This document shows, piece by piece, positions 39,946-48,390 of a stretch of DNA of 64,000 nucleotides (its first letter is position 1; each line of letters begins with the position of its first letter). The position numbers and the translations under genes were made by a program. Origin of the DNA: a virus. The notes below the pieces were generated by a model. That model was not told where the DNA came from. It made no database searches and was given only the letters and a program-made list of their open reading frames with translations. The stretch covers positions 38,659-102,658 of the IMG/VR virus record IMGVR_UViG_3300037247_001116. One strand, given 5' to 3'.

Positions 39946-42676
39946 GTCCAAACACCCTCCACTTTTGTCCAGATCCGTACAGATTACTTAAATAAGGAAG
40001 GCTTGGGAATGGAATATTCCTAGCAACTCCAAAAAAGCCTATCTGTTTTGTTTGTGCAGGATAAGACCCACAAATATTAACTTTCAATTTTAAATTTAAT
40101 TGTTTAATGATCTCAGATGCCTTTTTTAAATCTTTCACAGCAAGATATAATTCGTCTGGTTTAATTTTTAATTCACCAAACCGCACAGCATCTAAACAAG
40201 TTGTTTTTATTAAACAATATTCAACCTTTTCTCTTTGGAAATAAGAATCTAACAATCTGAATTCTTCCTTGATTGATGAATTTTGCGGATTAATATTTGG
40301 GTCTTTATTTGCGACCACTTTAAAAATCGGGTTCTTTTCGCCTAGCTCCTCTTTGTAAAGTGTTTCATAAATTTGTAATAAATTTTGTGGTGTGTAAACT
40401 TCTATTCTCCAAGTTTTTAAAATATTCTTTCTCCAATCATCAATATTTTCAGGATGCAGTATAGAATCAAGAAGGGTGGATTCTAATGAATTTATGTCTG
40501 TTTTTAAAGCTGGGAACCATTGTCCACTATAGTTTGTTAATGGAACAGCATTTAATAATGCCGCCTCTATAGTTGTGTTATGAGCTTTTTCATAATTATC
40601 ATCCACATCATCAATCAAGATATCACAAAGTGCTTTTTCCTGTAAATTTTCTTCATAAGGCAAGCCCTCAATCAATTTAAAATTAAAACAAATATCACTT
40701 CTCAATTTCAATTTTTTAATAATATTCATTACATCGTCATATCGCTTACTTCCTATCCCAACATTTTCATGATTCGTAGGTGAAAACCCTATCGTAATGG
40801 GAGATTCAGCTTTCTTTATAAAATTTAATCCGAATAACATCTTGACTAAAGGCACATATGTCGTCGAGATATCGTTAAACATTTTCTTCTGCAACGGTTG
40901 ATCAGCAACAGTCACTGTACCAAATGATTTTAACTTATCTAAATAATTCCTATTGAATTCACTATCTTTATATTGCAAAGAATTCGTCAGATTATATACT
41001 GTGCTTATCACTCTCTTCCCTTTTAAATAGGGTTCGATCTCTTTCCAAGAATCGTGGTGAATATGTACAATATCTGCTTCTTGAATTGCTTTAATACATT
41101 CTGCTTCCTCATCTTCCCAAAATAAGTCATGTGGAAATGCACGATATGGTATTGAACCTATTTTTTTGCTATATCCATGTCCTAAAATATAACGCGATTC
41201 AAATTTGCCCGAATATGCATTGAGGAGTTTTGACAGTTCATATCCACTATTGGCACATGGAATCCTTGCTATTTGCACAACCTTGATTTTCTTATAGTCA
41301 GGTTCTTTACAAGCAATATCATTGATATTTTTTTCATATACTCTTATAAAATGTGCTTCGTCTTTCAATCCCCATTTATCTAAAAACATCTTTGTATATT
41401 CAGGATTGCTTCTAAAAGATTTGTATTCTTTTGAAACACTAGATGTGATATGTTTACATGTGGTATTTGGATAATGGCACACTTTCCATTTATTTGATTG
41501 TTTAATTCTTAAAAAATGATCCGTATGTTCTACTAATTTAAGATCGTTATCCAATGGTATTTCTTCCAAAACCTCTCGTTTTGCTAAAAAGAAATTTAAA
41601 ACAATATCTGTATAAAAATATATGAGTTCTTTATGTTTTTTTGTTGTATTATATACATGAACCTTCTGCGCCTCATTTAATTTTTGAATTCTAAATAAAT
41701 AACGTCCGCGCTCTTTTTCTTCAAAAACCAAATCAGCATGATAGGGAGGTCTGTTCTCTATATTACCACCAACAATCCCATTGTTTTCTCTGTGATTTAA
41801 TATTTCAAGAAAAGCACCAAGATCTGTATTGGCTGTAAATTCGAAATCGTCGTCAACAATCATCACATATGGCTCAACACTTTTCTCAACCAAATAATTC
41901 CTATTATATGAAAGTCCAGAGTTAAAAGGAGTCTTATATACTTTATGACCACCTTTTTCCAGTTTTTTATAAAATTCAGTCTTTGTTTCAGACCATTCTT
42001 TGTGACCTTGATCGGCAACATAAATCCTAACCCATTTCCTAAATGTATTATCACGATCACATCTTTTTAAAATAGAATCAACCGATTTCATTAACCGTTC
42101 ATCTCTTAAAAAAGTTGGAATCAAAATAGCGATGGTTCGATGGTCTTCATCAAATGATTGTAGTTTTGTATGACTCCATTTTGTGTCTGGTGTTTTCCAA
42201 TCACCATAATTTTCTGTAAGATGAGATTCTGGTTTACCAGGGATAGTAAACTTATGTTTTAAAAATTTAACTGTTTTTAGTGGATAGATATTCTCTTTTG
42301 CGAATTTCATTCCAGATTCGATATTGATACCGCTTTGTGCTTTATTGCCCAAGTATGCGGATGAATACATTATATTATTTTTTTCTGTATAAAAGAATAA
42401 ATCAATATGTGCTTTATCATTTTCATATAATGCGATCTCTGTCCTCCAAAGTCTTTTGATTTTTAAAACATCTTGAGATTCTAAAAGATTCCTAACTTTC
42501 CAATAATCTTTCTGATTCAGACCTATATCAATGTCATGAGTATCATGTTCTAAGAAGTTCTGTTCTCTTATCGCCCCCAATAAAGTACCATATGCTAACC
42601 AATATTCAATATTGTTATCAGTCAGTAGTGTTTTGAGTTTCATTAAAAGTTTTAATTGTGCTGTCATTATCGCCAT
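39929..42676 (-). CDS. Multidomain LicD - GT2 - GT4-like sugar/phosphate transferase
   Basis: 915 residues (start 42676 or ATG 42667). Residues 1-150 are a LicD-type nucleotidyltransferase fold (YGTLLGAIREQNF, HDTHDIDIGL). Residues 180-440 are GT2 (TIAILIPTFLRDE, VDDDFEF, VEHTDHFLR). Residues 455-780 look like a GT-B/GT4 domain (VVQIARIPCANSGYEL, ADIVHIHHDSW, IGFSPTNH). The end (about 790-915) is another nucleotidyltransferase-like domain (LLDSYFQREKVEYCLIKTTC). Such proteins add sugar phosphates or phospho-alcohols to surface glycans. Substrates are unknown. Confidence 0.75.
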   Translation of the reverse strand: MAIMTAQLKLLMKLKTLLTDNNIEYWLAYGTLLGAIREQNFLEHDTHDIDIGLNQKDYWKVRNLLESQDVLKIKRLWRTEIALYENDKAHIDLFFYTEKNNIMYSSAYLGNKAQSGINIESGMKFAKENIYPLKTVKFLKHKFTIPGKPESHLTENYGDWKTPDTKWSHTKLQSFDEDHRTIAILIPTFLRDERLMKSVDSILKRCDRDNTFRKWVRIYVADQGHKEWSETKTEFYKKLEKGGHKVYKTPFNSGLSYNRNYLVEKSVEPYVMIVDDDFEFTANTDLGAFLEILNHRENNGIVGGNIENRPPYHADLVFEEKERGRYLFRIQKLNEAQKVHVYNTTKKHKELIYFYTDIVLNFFLAKREVLEEIPLDNDLKLVEHTDHFLRIKQSNKWKVCHYPNTTCKHITSSVSKEYKSFRSNPEYTKMFLDKWGLKDEAHFIRVYEKNINDIACKEPDYKKIKVVQIARIPCANSGYELSKLLNAYSGKFESRYILGHGYSKKIGSIPYRAFPHDLFWEDEEAECIKAIQEADIVHIHHDSWKEIEPYLKGKRVISTVYNLTNSLQYKDSEFNRNYLDKLKSFGTVTVADQPLQKKMFNDISTTYVPLVKMLFGLNFIKKAESPITIGFSPTNHENVGIGSKRYDDVMNIIKKLKLRSDICFNFKLIEGLPYEENLQEKALCDILIDDVDDNYEKAHNTTIEAALLNAVPLTNYSGQWFPALKTDINSLESTLLDSILHPENIDDWRKNILKTWRIEVYTPQNLLQIYETLYKEELGEKNPIFKVVANKDPNINPQNSSIKEEFRLLDSYFQREKVEYCLIKTTCLDAVRFGELKIKPDELYLAVKDLKKASEIIKQLNLKLKVNICGSYPAQTKQIGFFGVARNIPFPSLPYLSNLYGSGQKWRVFGLDTED

Positions 42677-42677
42677 C

Positions 42678-43286
42678 CTATTTATAGTTATGCATCCATT
42701 TTTTCACTTTAAATGATTTTGTTTTTGGCTTAGATGTTATCCACTCTTTTCCATAAAGATGTTTTAAAAGTAATTTGGAATTTTTAGGAGCAACCATATC
42801 AATATCCCTTATTTTTTCTGAAGTAAAAGGAACAATTTCTGACTTGTCTATTTCCCCATATAAGTGAGGGGCTAAATAGAATCCATTGTTTATTACCCAT
42901 GAGCTAAATACATCAACATAAAGCAAGTCATCGGGGGTTCTTACATGCATTTGCCCTGCGAAATTTAGATCTAAATCTTTTACTGTAGGATGTAATATTC
43001 CCTTTCTGTTTATCCAAATCTTCCCTAACAGCCCATGTTTGATCAATACAGCCGCGATATAATATAGCTCTTGTCTAATTTCAGGCATTGTTGAATATTT
43101 AGAAATGTACGCGATATCAATGTCATTATCATGCCCAATAACATTGTTCTCTCTTATCGCCCCCAGGAGCGTTCCGTAGCACATATATGCGTGTACACCA
43201 CACTTGGTCTTGAAGAATTTAATCAATTCTTTCGTAGCCAAGAGATGTTTATAGATAGTTTCTGGTTTTCGATGCGAAAAAGCCAT
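42678..43286 (-). CDS. LicD-family phosphotransferase
   Basis: 202 residues. LicD core: CYGTLLGAIRENNVIGHDNDIDIAY near 36-60 carries the conserved Gly and Asp pair, then a longer beta part (VDVFSSWVINNGFY). LicD enzymes transfer phosphocholine, and fukutin-type relatives transfer ribitol phosphate, from a CDP-alcohol to a glycan. It lies between a cytidylyltransferase and the 915-residue protein, which fits a CDP-alcohol pathway. The gap to each neighbour is 1-2 nt. Confidence 0.75.
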   Translation of the reverse strand: MAFSHRKPETIYKHLLATKELIKFFKTKCGVHAYMCYGTLLGAIRENNVIGHDNDIDIAYISKYSTMPEIRQELYYIAAVLIKHGLLGKIWINRKGILHPTVKDLDLNFAGQMHVRTPDDLLYVDVFSSWVINNGFYLAPHLYGEIDKSEIVPFTSEKIRDIDMVAPKNSKLLLKHLYGKEWITSKPKTKSFKVKKWMHNYK

Positions 43287-43288
43287 AC

Positions 43289-43741
43289 TTACCTCTCGTT
43301 TCTTTTATTTAGATTCTCAGTGATTTTATCAGACATTTCTATGATATCTTTTTTGATTTTCGAAGTTGAAAGTCTTTTTGTGTATGGAATCCACACCATT
43401 TTGTTATTATCTCTTAACCAATTAATATCATCATTCTCATAATTGTTTTCCCAATCATTACCTAAAGCAAATAAAGCGTTGTCGGTATCTTTAAAAAGTC
43501 TTAAATCTACTAAACTTATCTGTTTATAAACAACATCTACACATCTAAGTTCTTTGATAATCGCGGCTCTATCTTCAAGACAAACCACAGGTTTTATACC
43601 CTTATATGATTCGATGAGTTCATCTGTAGACACACCAACGACTAAAACACTGCCTAATTTTTTTGCTTCTAAAAGAATATTCAGATGACCAAAATGAAAT
43701 AGGTCAAAACATCCGCTTGTGAAAATAATTTTTCTATTCAA
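43289..43741 (-). CDS. TagD-like cytidylyltransferase
   Basis: 150 residues. The signature GCFDLFHFGHLNIL (residues 10-23) with HFGH, a VVGVSTDELI strand, an R-containing helix and a RLSTSKIK end match the glycerol-3-phosphate / choline-phosphate / RfaE-type cytidylyltransferases. It makes CDP- or ADP-linked small alcohols; which one cannot be told. It overlaps the SDR gene by 8 nt. No choline kinase is seen nearby. Confidence 0.8.
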   Translation of the reverse strand: MNRKIIFTSGCFDLFHFGHLNILLEAKKLGSVLVVGVSTDELIESYKGIKPVVCLEDRAAIIKELRCVDVVYKQISLVDLRLFKDTDNALFALGNDWENNYENDDINWLRDNNKMVWIPYTKRLSTSKIKKDIIEMSDKITENLNKRNER

Positions 43742-44456
43742 GGTGGAATCCTCCGTCTACACAAATTGTTTGACCGTTCACATAATCGTTTTCGATAATG
43801 AATTGACAGGCTTTTGCGACTTCCTCTTTTGTGCCTAACCTTCTCATCGTGATCTGTTTCTTAATTCTATCTATTTGTTCTTTGCTTTTATCTACATGCC
43901 ACTTTGTTGCTATAAATCCTGGTGCGACGGTATTGACAGTTATCTTCCTTTTTCCCAAATCTCGCGCCAAATATTTAGTTAAAATTTCTAAACTTCCTTT
44001 AGACACTCCGTAAGGGATAGATACCGAGTTTGCTACATGTCCAGTAACACTTCCTATAAAAATAATTCTTTTCTTAATAAGAGGTAAAAGTTTCTGTATT
44101 AAAAAGAATGGATGTGTTAAATTCATATTCATAACATCATTCCACTCCTTCATAGAAATTTCTTCCAAAGGTTTTCTACATGTAGCACCGACATTCAAAA
44201 TAAGATTATCAACTTCTAAATTATTTAGAATCAAGAAATCATATAGTGTGGTTATATTTGTAACAACAGATAGATCTATATTGTGCAATATTTCAAACTG
44301 AGAATAATCTTTAGAAACTTCGTTATATAATTTCTTGCATTTCTTTTTATCCCTGCCTGTAAAAATGACCTTATGCCCTTTCATAAGACAAGTCATTCCT
44401 ATTTGTTTGCCTATCCCACTTGTAGAGCCTGTGATTAATGTGGTTTCTTTAATCAT
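43734..44456 (-). CDS. SDR-family oxidoreductase
   Basis: 240 residues. NAD(P)-binding TGSTSGIG (residues 9-16), LNVGATCRK in place of the usual NAG strand end, IGSVTG with the catalytic Ser, and YGVSK with the Tyr-Lys pair. The C terminus G-FIATKW and VDGG are FabG-like. It may reduce a sugar phosphate to the polyol that the TagD-like enzyme activates, or may make a lipid or sugar precursor. It overlaps both neighbours by 8 nt. Confidence 0.8.
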   Translation of the reverse strand: MIKETTLITGSTSGIGKQIGMTCLMKGHKVIFTGRDKKKCKKLYNEVSKDYSQFEILHNIDLSVVTNITTLYDFLILNNLEVDNLILNVGATCRKPLEEISMKEWNDVMNMNLTHPFFLIQKLLPLIKKRIIFIGSVTGHVANSVSIPYGVSKGSLEILTKYLARDLGKRKITVNTVAPGFIATKWHVDKSKEQIDRIKKQITMRRLGTKEEVAKACQFIIENDYVNGQTICVDGGFHLE

Positions 44457-44940
44457 ATAATACCAATCCTATTCTGTAAATATTGTTTTTAACTGGAAAT
44501 GTAACATCGACATTATATTGTTTCATTAATTTAACCACGTTCACTCCTGTGGCTTCCAATGGCACGATAGCATTTTGTGGTTGTCTACAAGGAAACGCGC
44601 AATCTTTTGGACACAATTTGCATGAGCCAGCACCAAATAGGGCTATCAAAAAATGTCCGTCAGCAAATAACATTTCTCTTTCCTTTAATAAATGGTGATG
44701 TATTGCTAAACTGCTCTCTTTACCAACTATTTTCCAATCCGCTAAATCTGCACATTCAAATGTGTCATACCAAATAACACCGTGCTTATATTGTCTTAAT
44801 AGTTTTTCATAATATTCGACAGATTCGGTGTGTGGTGGACAAGTCGCTTTGAAGTCATAACGCTTACAACTTTTGCACATCTCTATGACTTTATTATCAA
44901 ATGCGAGAATCTTTGGATTTATAACTATGCTTTTCATCAT
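44449..44940 (-). CDS. DUF2284-like Cys-rich metal-binding protein
   Basis: 163 residues. N-terminal CKSCKRYDFKATCPPH and C-terminal GAGSCKLCPKDCAFPCRQP give six to seven Cys in the spacing of DUF2284-type predicted metal-binding proteins. DUF2284 is known mainly from anaerobes and methanogens. It is unusual in a phage and is placed at the head of the sugar cassette. Possibly a metal or redox helper. Confidence 0.65.
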   Translation of the reverse strand: MMKSIVINPKILAFDNKVIEMCKSCKRYDFKATCPPHTESVEYYEKLLRQYKHGVIWYDTFECADLADWKIVGKESSLAIHHHLLKEREMLFADGHFLIALFGAGSCKLCPKDCAFPCRQPQNAIVPLEATGVNVVKLMKQYNVDVTFPVKNNIYRIGLVLYD

Positions 44941-45185
44941 TATTCAACCCCATTTAAAAGTTCTATGATTTGATTTTCAAATATGTGAAAATTTTCATGT
45001 GGAAAACTGAATTTACCACTTTCCAATCTTATCAATTTATAATATGATGATAACCTCGCATCGCCACTTTTATATACTGTTAAACAAAGTTTCTCCTTTG
45101 AATATGATGCACTACTTTTATCTCCGCTATGTGAGTATAAACTATAGCCTAATTTTTTAGCTTCTTCTTCGCCTGGAAAATTCAT
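44940..45185 (-). CDS. Unknown 81-residue protein
   Basis: 81 residues. N-terminal FPGEEEAKKLGYSLYS, middle basic/aromatic, acidic end. It touches the stop of its neighbour (TAATG). Not recognised. Confidence 0.45.
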   Translation of the reverse strand: MNFPGEEEAKKLGYSLYSHSGDKSSASYSKEKLCLTVYKSGDARLSSYYKLIRLESGKFSFPHENFHIFENQIIELLNGVE

Positions 45186-45187
45186 AA

Positions 45188-45610
45188 TTACCTTATGTAA
45201 ATATCTATTGGAATTTTTTTAGTTATTGCTAACGAAATTGAATGCTTAGTGCCTACACTCGTTCCGTTCCAAAAAGCTATTACTTTATCTGCTTCATCAA
45301 TAATTAATTGATTCCTAATAAACCCTGCCCTTTTACCATATCTATCCCAATCAGGTAATAAAATGATTTTCTTAAATTGTTTTGGTGTTGTAGAATAACT
45401 ATATGCAATTTTATTCCATTCATCAATAGTTTTTTCTGCAAAAATATCAACACCCTTTGCTCCACCACTTATTAAAATATCTCCACCTGAAAATCCATCG
45501 ATTAGAATATAATGAGCAAATCTTTCTTTGTCTTTATCAACAATATATTTTCCACTTTTATAATCATAAATTAAAAAGAAATCTCTACTTCCGACAACGG
45601 CTATTTTCAT
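45188..45610 (-). CDS. SLOG / YspA-like nucleotide-binding protein
   Basis: 140 residues with a Rossmann-like fold: front VVGSRDF (5-11), LISGGAKGVDIFAEK near 47, LPDWDRYGKRAGFIRN near 86, and IAFWNGTSVGTKHS near 112. These match the YspA/DUF2493 SLOG family, which binds nucleotide-derived signals. Such domains occur in phages and in defence loci. The ligand is unknown. It overlaps its upstream neighbour by 4 nt. Confidence 0.75.
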   Translation of the reverse strand: MKIAVVGSRDFFLIYDYKSGKYIVDKDKERFAHYILIDGFSGGDILISGGAKGVDIFAEKTIDEWNKIAYSYSTTPKQFKKIILLPDWDRYGKRAGFIRNQLIIDEADKVIAFWNGTSVGTKHSISLAITKKIPIDIYIR

Positions 45611-45789
45611 ATTCTGTTCTCCCTAATATCTGAAATTCTGCCATTTATTTTCATAATTTCGCATAAAAGCATTTCTGGACATACAGTTCCAACCATAGAT
45701 TGTATTAATTTATATCTAATTTTAGTTTGTTGGATTAATTTATCCTTATCTTTGAGAATTAGACATTTATCTAATGATATCATTTTCAT
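45607..45789 (-). CDS. Small basic protein, unknown
   Basis: 60 residues, helical, Ile/Lys-rich (LILKDKDKLIQQTKIRYKLI), two Cys near the middle. 4-nt overlaps on both sides support it as a real gene. No family recognised. Confidence 0.45.
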   Translation of the reverse strand: MKMISLDKCLILKDKDKLIQQTKIRYKLIQSMVGTVCPEMLLCEIMKINGRISDIRENRI

Positions 45790-46076
45790 AAGTTTATCCT
45801 TGTAAAATTTTGAATGTCTGGAACATGAACTATTAAAACCTTGCCCTGAATTAATTCATTGCTAAAAAGATTGCAAAGAGCTTCTTGTTTTTCTTTAGCA
45901 GTATACGCTATGCGTGACGAATCAAATTCAAGTCGGGGGTCCTCTTTTAAAACCATTATAAGCACTCGTTTATTGCAATCTAATTGTAGCCTGATGGCAT
46001 CAATTAATTCTTGATGAATAGGTATTTCCCTAAAATATGCAGAAATTGTTTCCCAAGTTCTATGATCTCTACTCAT
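45786..46076 (-). CDS. Nucleotidyltransferase-like fragment, unknown
   Basis: 96 residues. RVLIMVLKEDP near 37-47 followed by a YTAKEKQEALCNLF helix and VLIVHVPDIQN resembles the middle of an adenylyl- or cytidylyltransferase. It lacks the N-terminal HxGH motif. It could be a short non-enzymatic relative. Overlaps of 4 and 8 nt with its neighbours. Confidence 0.4.
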   Translation of the reverse strand: MSRDHRTWETISAYFREIPIHQELIDAIRLQLDCNKRVLIMVLKEDPRLEFDSSRIAYTAKEKQEALCNLFSNELIQGKVLIVHVPDIQNFTRINL

Positions 46077-46251
46077 TTTCCACCTCGCAATTTAAAAAGT
46101 TTAGGATAGCCTCATGATATTTATCTGTAATAACCCCTTTCAGTTCTTTTTCAATTGATAAATCACCGTTCCTCTTGTATATATCATTTAATTGATTATC
46201 CATGCTCATTAATAGCCCTTTTACACAATCTAGCCTTTGAAATTTATCCAT
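46069..46251 (-). CDS. Small helical protein, unknown
   Basis: 60 residues, helical and charged (DCVKGLLMSMDNQLNDIY). AAGGAG lies before the ATG. It overlaps the next gene by 8 nt. Not recognised. Confidence 0.45.
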   Translation of the reverse strand: MDKFQRLDCVKGLLMSMDNQLNDIYKRNGDLSIEKELKGVITDKYHEAILNFLNCEVENE

Positions 46252-46277
46252 TATTTTTCTCCTTTATAATTTTCATT

Positions 46278-46526
46278 TTATTCCTCTATTATTAATGTGG
46301 CTCTTTTACATTCGCCTGGTTTTAACCCCATATGTTTTCCTTCGGGCAGTGGTAGAGGTTGATTTGGGTATTCTCCACTCCATCCAATACCACCTTCACC
46401 ATTAACTATTTCATCGCAAAATTCTATTTCATATTGTTCTGGTTTATGTACATGTATACAAGTTTCAGAAAAAGAAGGATACGCGGGTCGAGACGTTCTT
46501 GTTATCCATATTCTTAATTTTTTCAT
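46278..46526 (-). CDS. Small beta-rich protein, unknown
   Basis: ATG 46526 was chosen, with GGAG just before it. 82 residues: IWITRTSRPAY, then HVHKPEQYEIEF and a Gly/Pro-rich stretch (GGIGWSGEYPNQPLPLPEG). Not recognised. It overlaps the upstream membrane gene by 4 nt. Confidence 0.45.
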   Translation of the reverse strand: MKKLRIWITRTSRPAYPSFSETCIHVHKPEQYEIEFCDEIVNGEGGIGWSGEYPNQPLPLPEGKHMGLKPGECKRATLIIEE

Positions 46527-46795
46527 TGTTTCTCCTTCGGTAATTTGCCTACCCAAATCCATTCGTCTTTTTTATTAGACCACTTTTTTAATCCATAATA
46601 ATTAATAACAATTAATAGCACTGATAATGCAAATAAACTAATACCTTCAAAACCCATTAATATCGCGAACACAACATAACAAGCATTTCCAGCCACCTGA
46701 CAATGCCAACCTAATATTGATTTCTTGGCTAAAAGCAATGCTCCTAAGAGAAAAGCCACATTGCCTAACCAGCCAAATATAGATAATATAGTCAT
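46523..46795 (-). CDS. Three-helix membrane protein, PnuC/SemiSWEET-like
   Basis: 90 residues with about three membrane helices (LSIFGWLGNVAFLLGALLLA, then a VFAILMGF part, then LFALSVLLIVINYYGLKKW). GWHCQVAGNACY and the NYYGLKKW end resemble half of a PnuC-type vitamin transporter or a SemiSWEET. A pore or small-molecule channel is possible. It ends in a Lys/Glu tail. Confidence 0.5.
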   Translation of the reverse strand: MTILSIFGWLGNVAFLLGALLLAKKSILGWHCQVAGNACYVVFAILMGFEGISLFALSVLLIVINYYGLKKWSNKKDEWIWVGKLPKEKQ

Positions 46796-46797
46796 TA

Positions 46798-47130
46798 TTA
46801 ACCTGCCTTTTTACTATCTAAGTTTTCTAGTTGTTTATTCAATTTTGTTAATCTATCACAAGAAGATATTTTCATCATTTCTTGTGCTGTATTGCAATGA
46901 TCGCAATCAATTCTATGTTCTTCTATCCTAGCCCCCAACAACTCGTTTTGATGTTGCTTGTCCTCTATTACCCCTTGCCTCCACATTATAACCCTATATT
47001 CCTTCTCCACCCTCTCTAGTGAGGATTTGAGGAAGGCTTTGATTTCACAAGCAAACGGTGGGTGATATACCCAATCCCCATTCACTCTTGGAAACTTCTC
47101 ATCAAACTCTTTCATGATTTTATTTATCAT
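46798..47130 (-). CDS. Helical protein of a repeated phage family
   Basis: ATG 47130 was chosen, with GGAG before it. 110 residues. It begins KIMKEFDEKFPRV and has EIKAFLKSSLERVEKEYR near 33-50, a pattern also seen in the interrupted gene at 55482 (VIKEFREKFV, IESFLQQAL). A C-x2-C with nearby His (CDHCNTAQEM) near the end may bind zinc. Confidence 0.5.
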   Translation of the reverse strand: MINKIMKEFDEKFPRVNGDWVYHPPFACEIKAFLKSSLERVEKEYRVIMWRQGVIEDKQHQNELLGARIEEHRIDCDHCNTAQEMMKISSCDRLTKLNKQLENLDSKKAG

Positions 47131-47224
47131 TTTTATCTCCTTTTCTAAGAAGGTAAAACACATACGCTGGGATCAAAAAAATTACAATCGCGATACATAG
47201 CATTGCTATTATTAAACTTTTCAT
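47120..47224 (-). CDS. 34-residue membrane peptide
   Basis: ATG 47224 to TAA at 47120-47122: a single strongly hydrophobic helix (SLIIAMLCIAIVIFLIPAYV) followed by a basic-charged tail (LRKGDKNDK). Overlaps the upstream gene (ATGA) and the next one by 11 nt. Typical of small phage membrane peptides; function unknown. Confidence 0.5.
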   Translation of the reverse strand: MKSLIIAMLCIAIVIFLIPAYVFYLLRKGDKNDK

Positions 47225-47385
47225 TCTCTAAAATCACTTTCGAATTCTGGTTCCCATATCTTTTGAATTGATTCTGTAAATCCTGGGAATCGTTTATCTA
47301 GTTTAGTTAATAAATCTGACGCACAACAACCACCATCGGCTGTCATCATAATTTTTGCTATTTGAATGATTTCTTTTTTAGTCAT
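47221..47385 (-). CDS. Small helical protein, unknown
   Basis: 54 residues. N-terminal Lys/Ile-rich helix, a GGCCASDLL turn near 18-26, acidic end (EPEFESDFRE). ATG 47385 overlaps the stop of the 47378 gene. Its TGA overlaps the next ATG. GGAG lies before the start. Confidence 0.45.
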   Translation of the reverse strand: MTKKEIIQIAKIMMTADGGCCASDLLTKLDKRFPGFTESIQKIWEPEFESDFRE

Positions 47386-48196
47386 TAGTTTTCTCCGTTA
47401 TAAACTTTCTAATTTCTTCTCTTGCCTCATTTTGGTCGATATGATTATTCCAAACTCTCAAATAAAAGGAGTCGTAATCGATTTTTTCAAAAAGGTCTAT
47501 CTTTGATTCTGATGATACATTATAAATTTTAATATCTTTCAAATCTTTAAACGGCTTGAACCATTGGTTGTTTAAATTCTCTGTTCTATTATATGTTGAT
47601 GTTGAATATCTTTCGCCCTTCTTTGTTTGCTTTTTCCCAAGTCCTCTATGCATCAATTCCTCCCCAACCTTCTTCCCGTTCACATATAATTCTCTCTTTT
47701 TGTTTAAATCAATCACTCCTTGATAAAAATGTGTTTTGCCGTTAATTTCACAACAATCATAGCCCAATAAATAAATCTCTTTAAATCCTAATGCTATTGC
47801 CACCGTTAATGCCCAAATTCCTACAAGCTGATTGGAATATACCCCTTCTGAAAATGAATCCTTCCCTTTATATCCGCTAGACTTTTTAAGCAAAATAGTG
47901 TTTGGATGTGTAATATCATGTTGATGTCTTTTTAATACAGGACTTGTCTTCCCTATTAATAAAGGCACATGTTTCAAATTTTCATAATTATCTTCATAAA
48001 ATTCGGAATCAACAAATGATAAAAAAGTGGTTGCAGATCCATATTTAAAAAAGTGGTTTAATCCAATAGAATAATTGGTTTTAATAATGGTTTCTAATTT
48101 TATAGGAAGCCCATGATGATTTCTATAATATAAAGAATTCAAAAAAGGAATCGATGCACCTGCACCACAAATTATAATTGGTTTTGTAGTATCCAT
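47378..48196 (-). CDS. MptE/GT42-like protein (possible sialyltransferase fold)
   Basis: 272 residues. N-terminal IIICGAGASIPFLNSL (7-22), then NQLVGIWALTVAIALGFKEIYLLGYDCCE near 125-153, the pattern of the DUF115/MptE and GT42 sialyltransferase fold. The gene may transfer a sialic-acid-like or other sugar, or bind a pterin; sequence alone cannot decide. It belongs with the surface-sugar cassette 3-9 kb away. Confidence 0.55.
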   Translation of the reverse strand: MDTTKPIIICGAGASIPFLNSLYYRNHHGLPIKLETIIKTNYSIGLNHFFKYGSATTFLSFVDSEFYEDNYENLKHVPLLIGKTSPVLKRHQHDITHPNTILLKKSSGYKGKDSFSEGVYSNQLVGIWALTVAIALGFKEIYLLGYDCCEINGKTHFYQGVIDLNKKRELYVNGKKVGEELMHRGLGKKQTKKGERYSTSTYNRTENLNNQWFKPFKDLKDIKIYNVSSESKIDLFEKIDYDSFYLRVWNNHIDQNEAREEIRKFITEKTND

Positions 48197-48390
48197 TATT
48201 CTTTCCTATTTATAAGTTTCATTGACCTGTCTTTATTTCCTATCCCAACAACCTCGTTATCAACCCAAAAGAACTCAATAGTCTCCCCTAACTCCTTCTT
48301 CATTTCTTTTTCCAAATCATCTACCTCAGAGTAATAAGAGTTCTCAATGCTTGTCAGTTTAACGAAATATTTTTGATATTTTTTATTCAT
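48196..48390 (-). CDS. Small acidic protein, unknown
   Basis: 64 residues: YQKYFVKLTSIENSYYSEVDD, then FFWVDNEVVGIGN. TAATG overlaps on both sides. Not recognised. Confidence 0.4.
   Translation of the reverse strand: MNKKYQKYFVKLTSIENSYYSEVDDLEKEMKKELGETIEFFWVDNEVVGIGNKDRSMKLINRKE

Noticed and set aside
45786-46795. NAD salvage pair (adenylyltransferase plus PnuC)
   Set aside because: The first gene lacks the HxGH motif and the second is only a half-size transporter-like protein. The pairing is too weak to claim.
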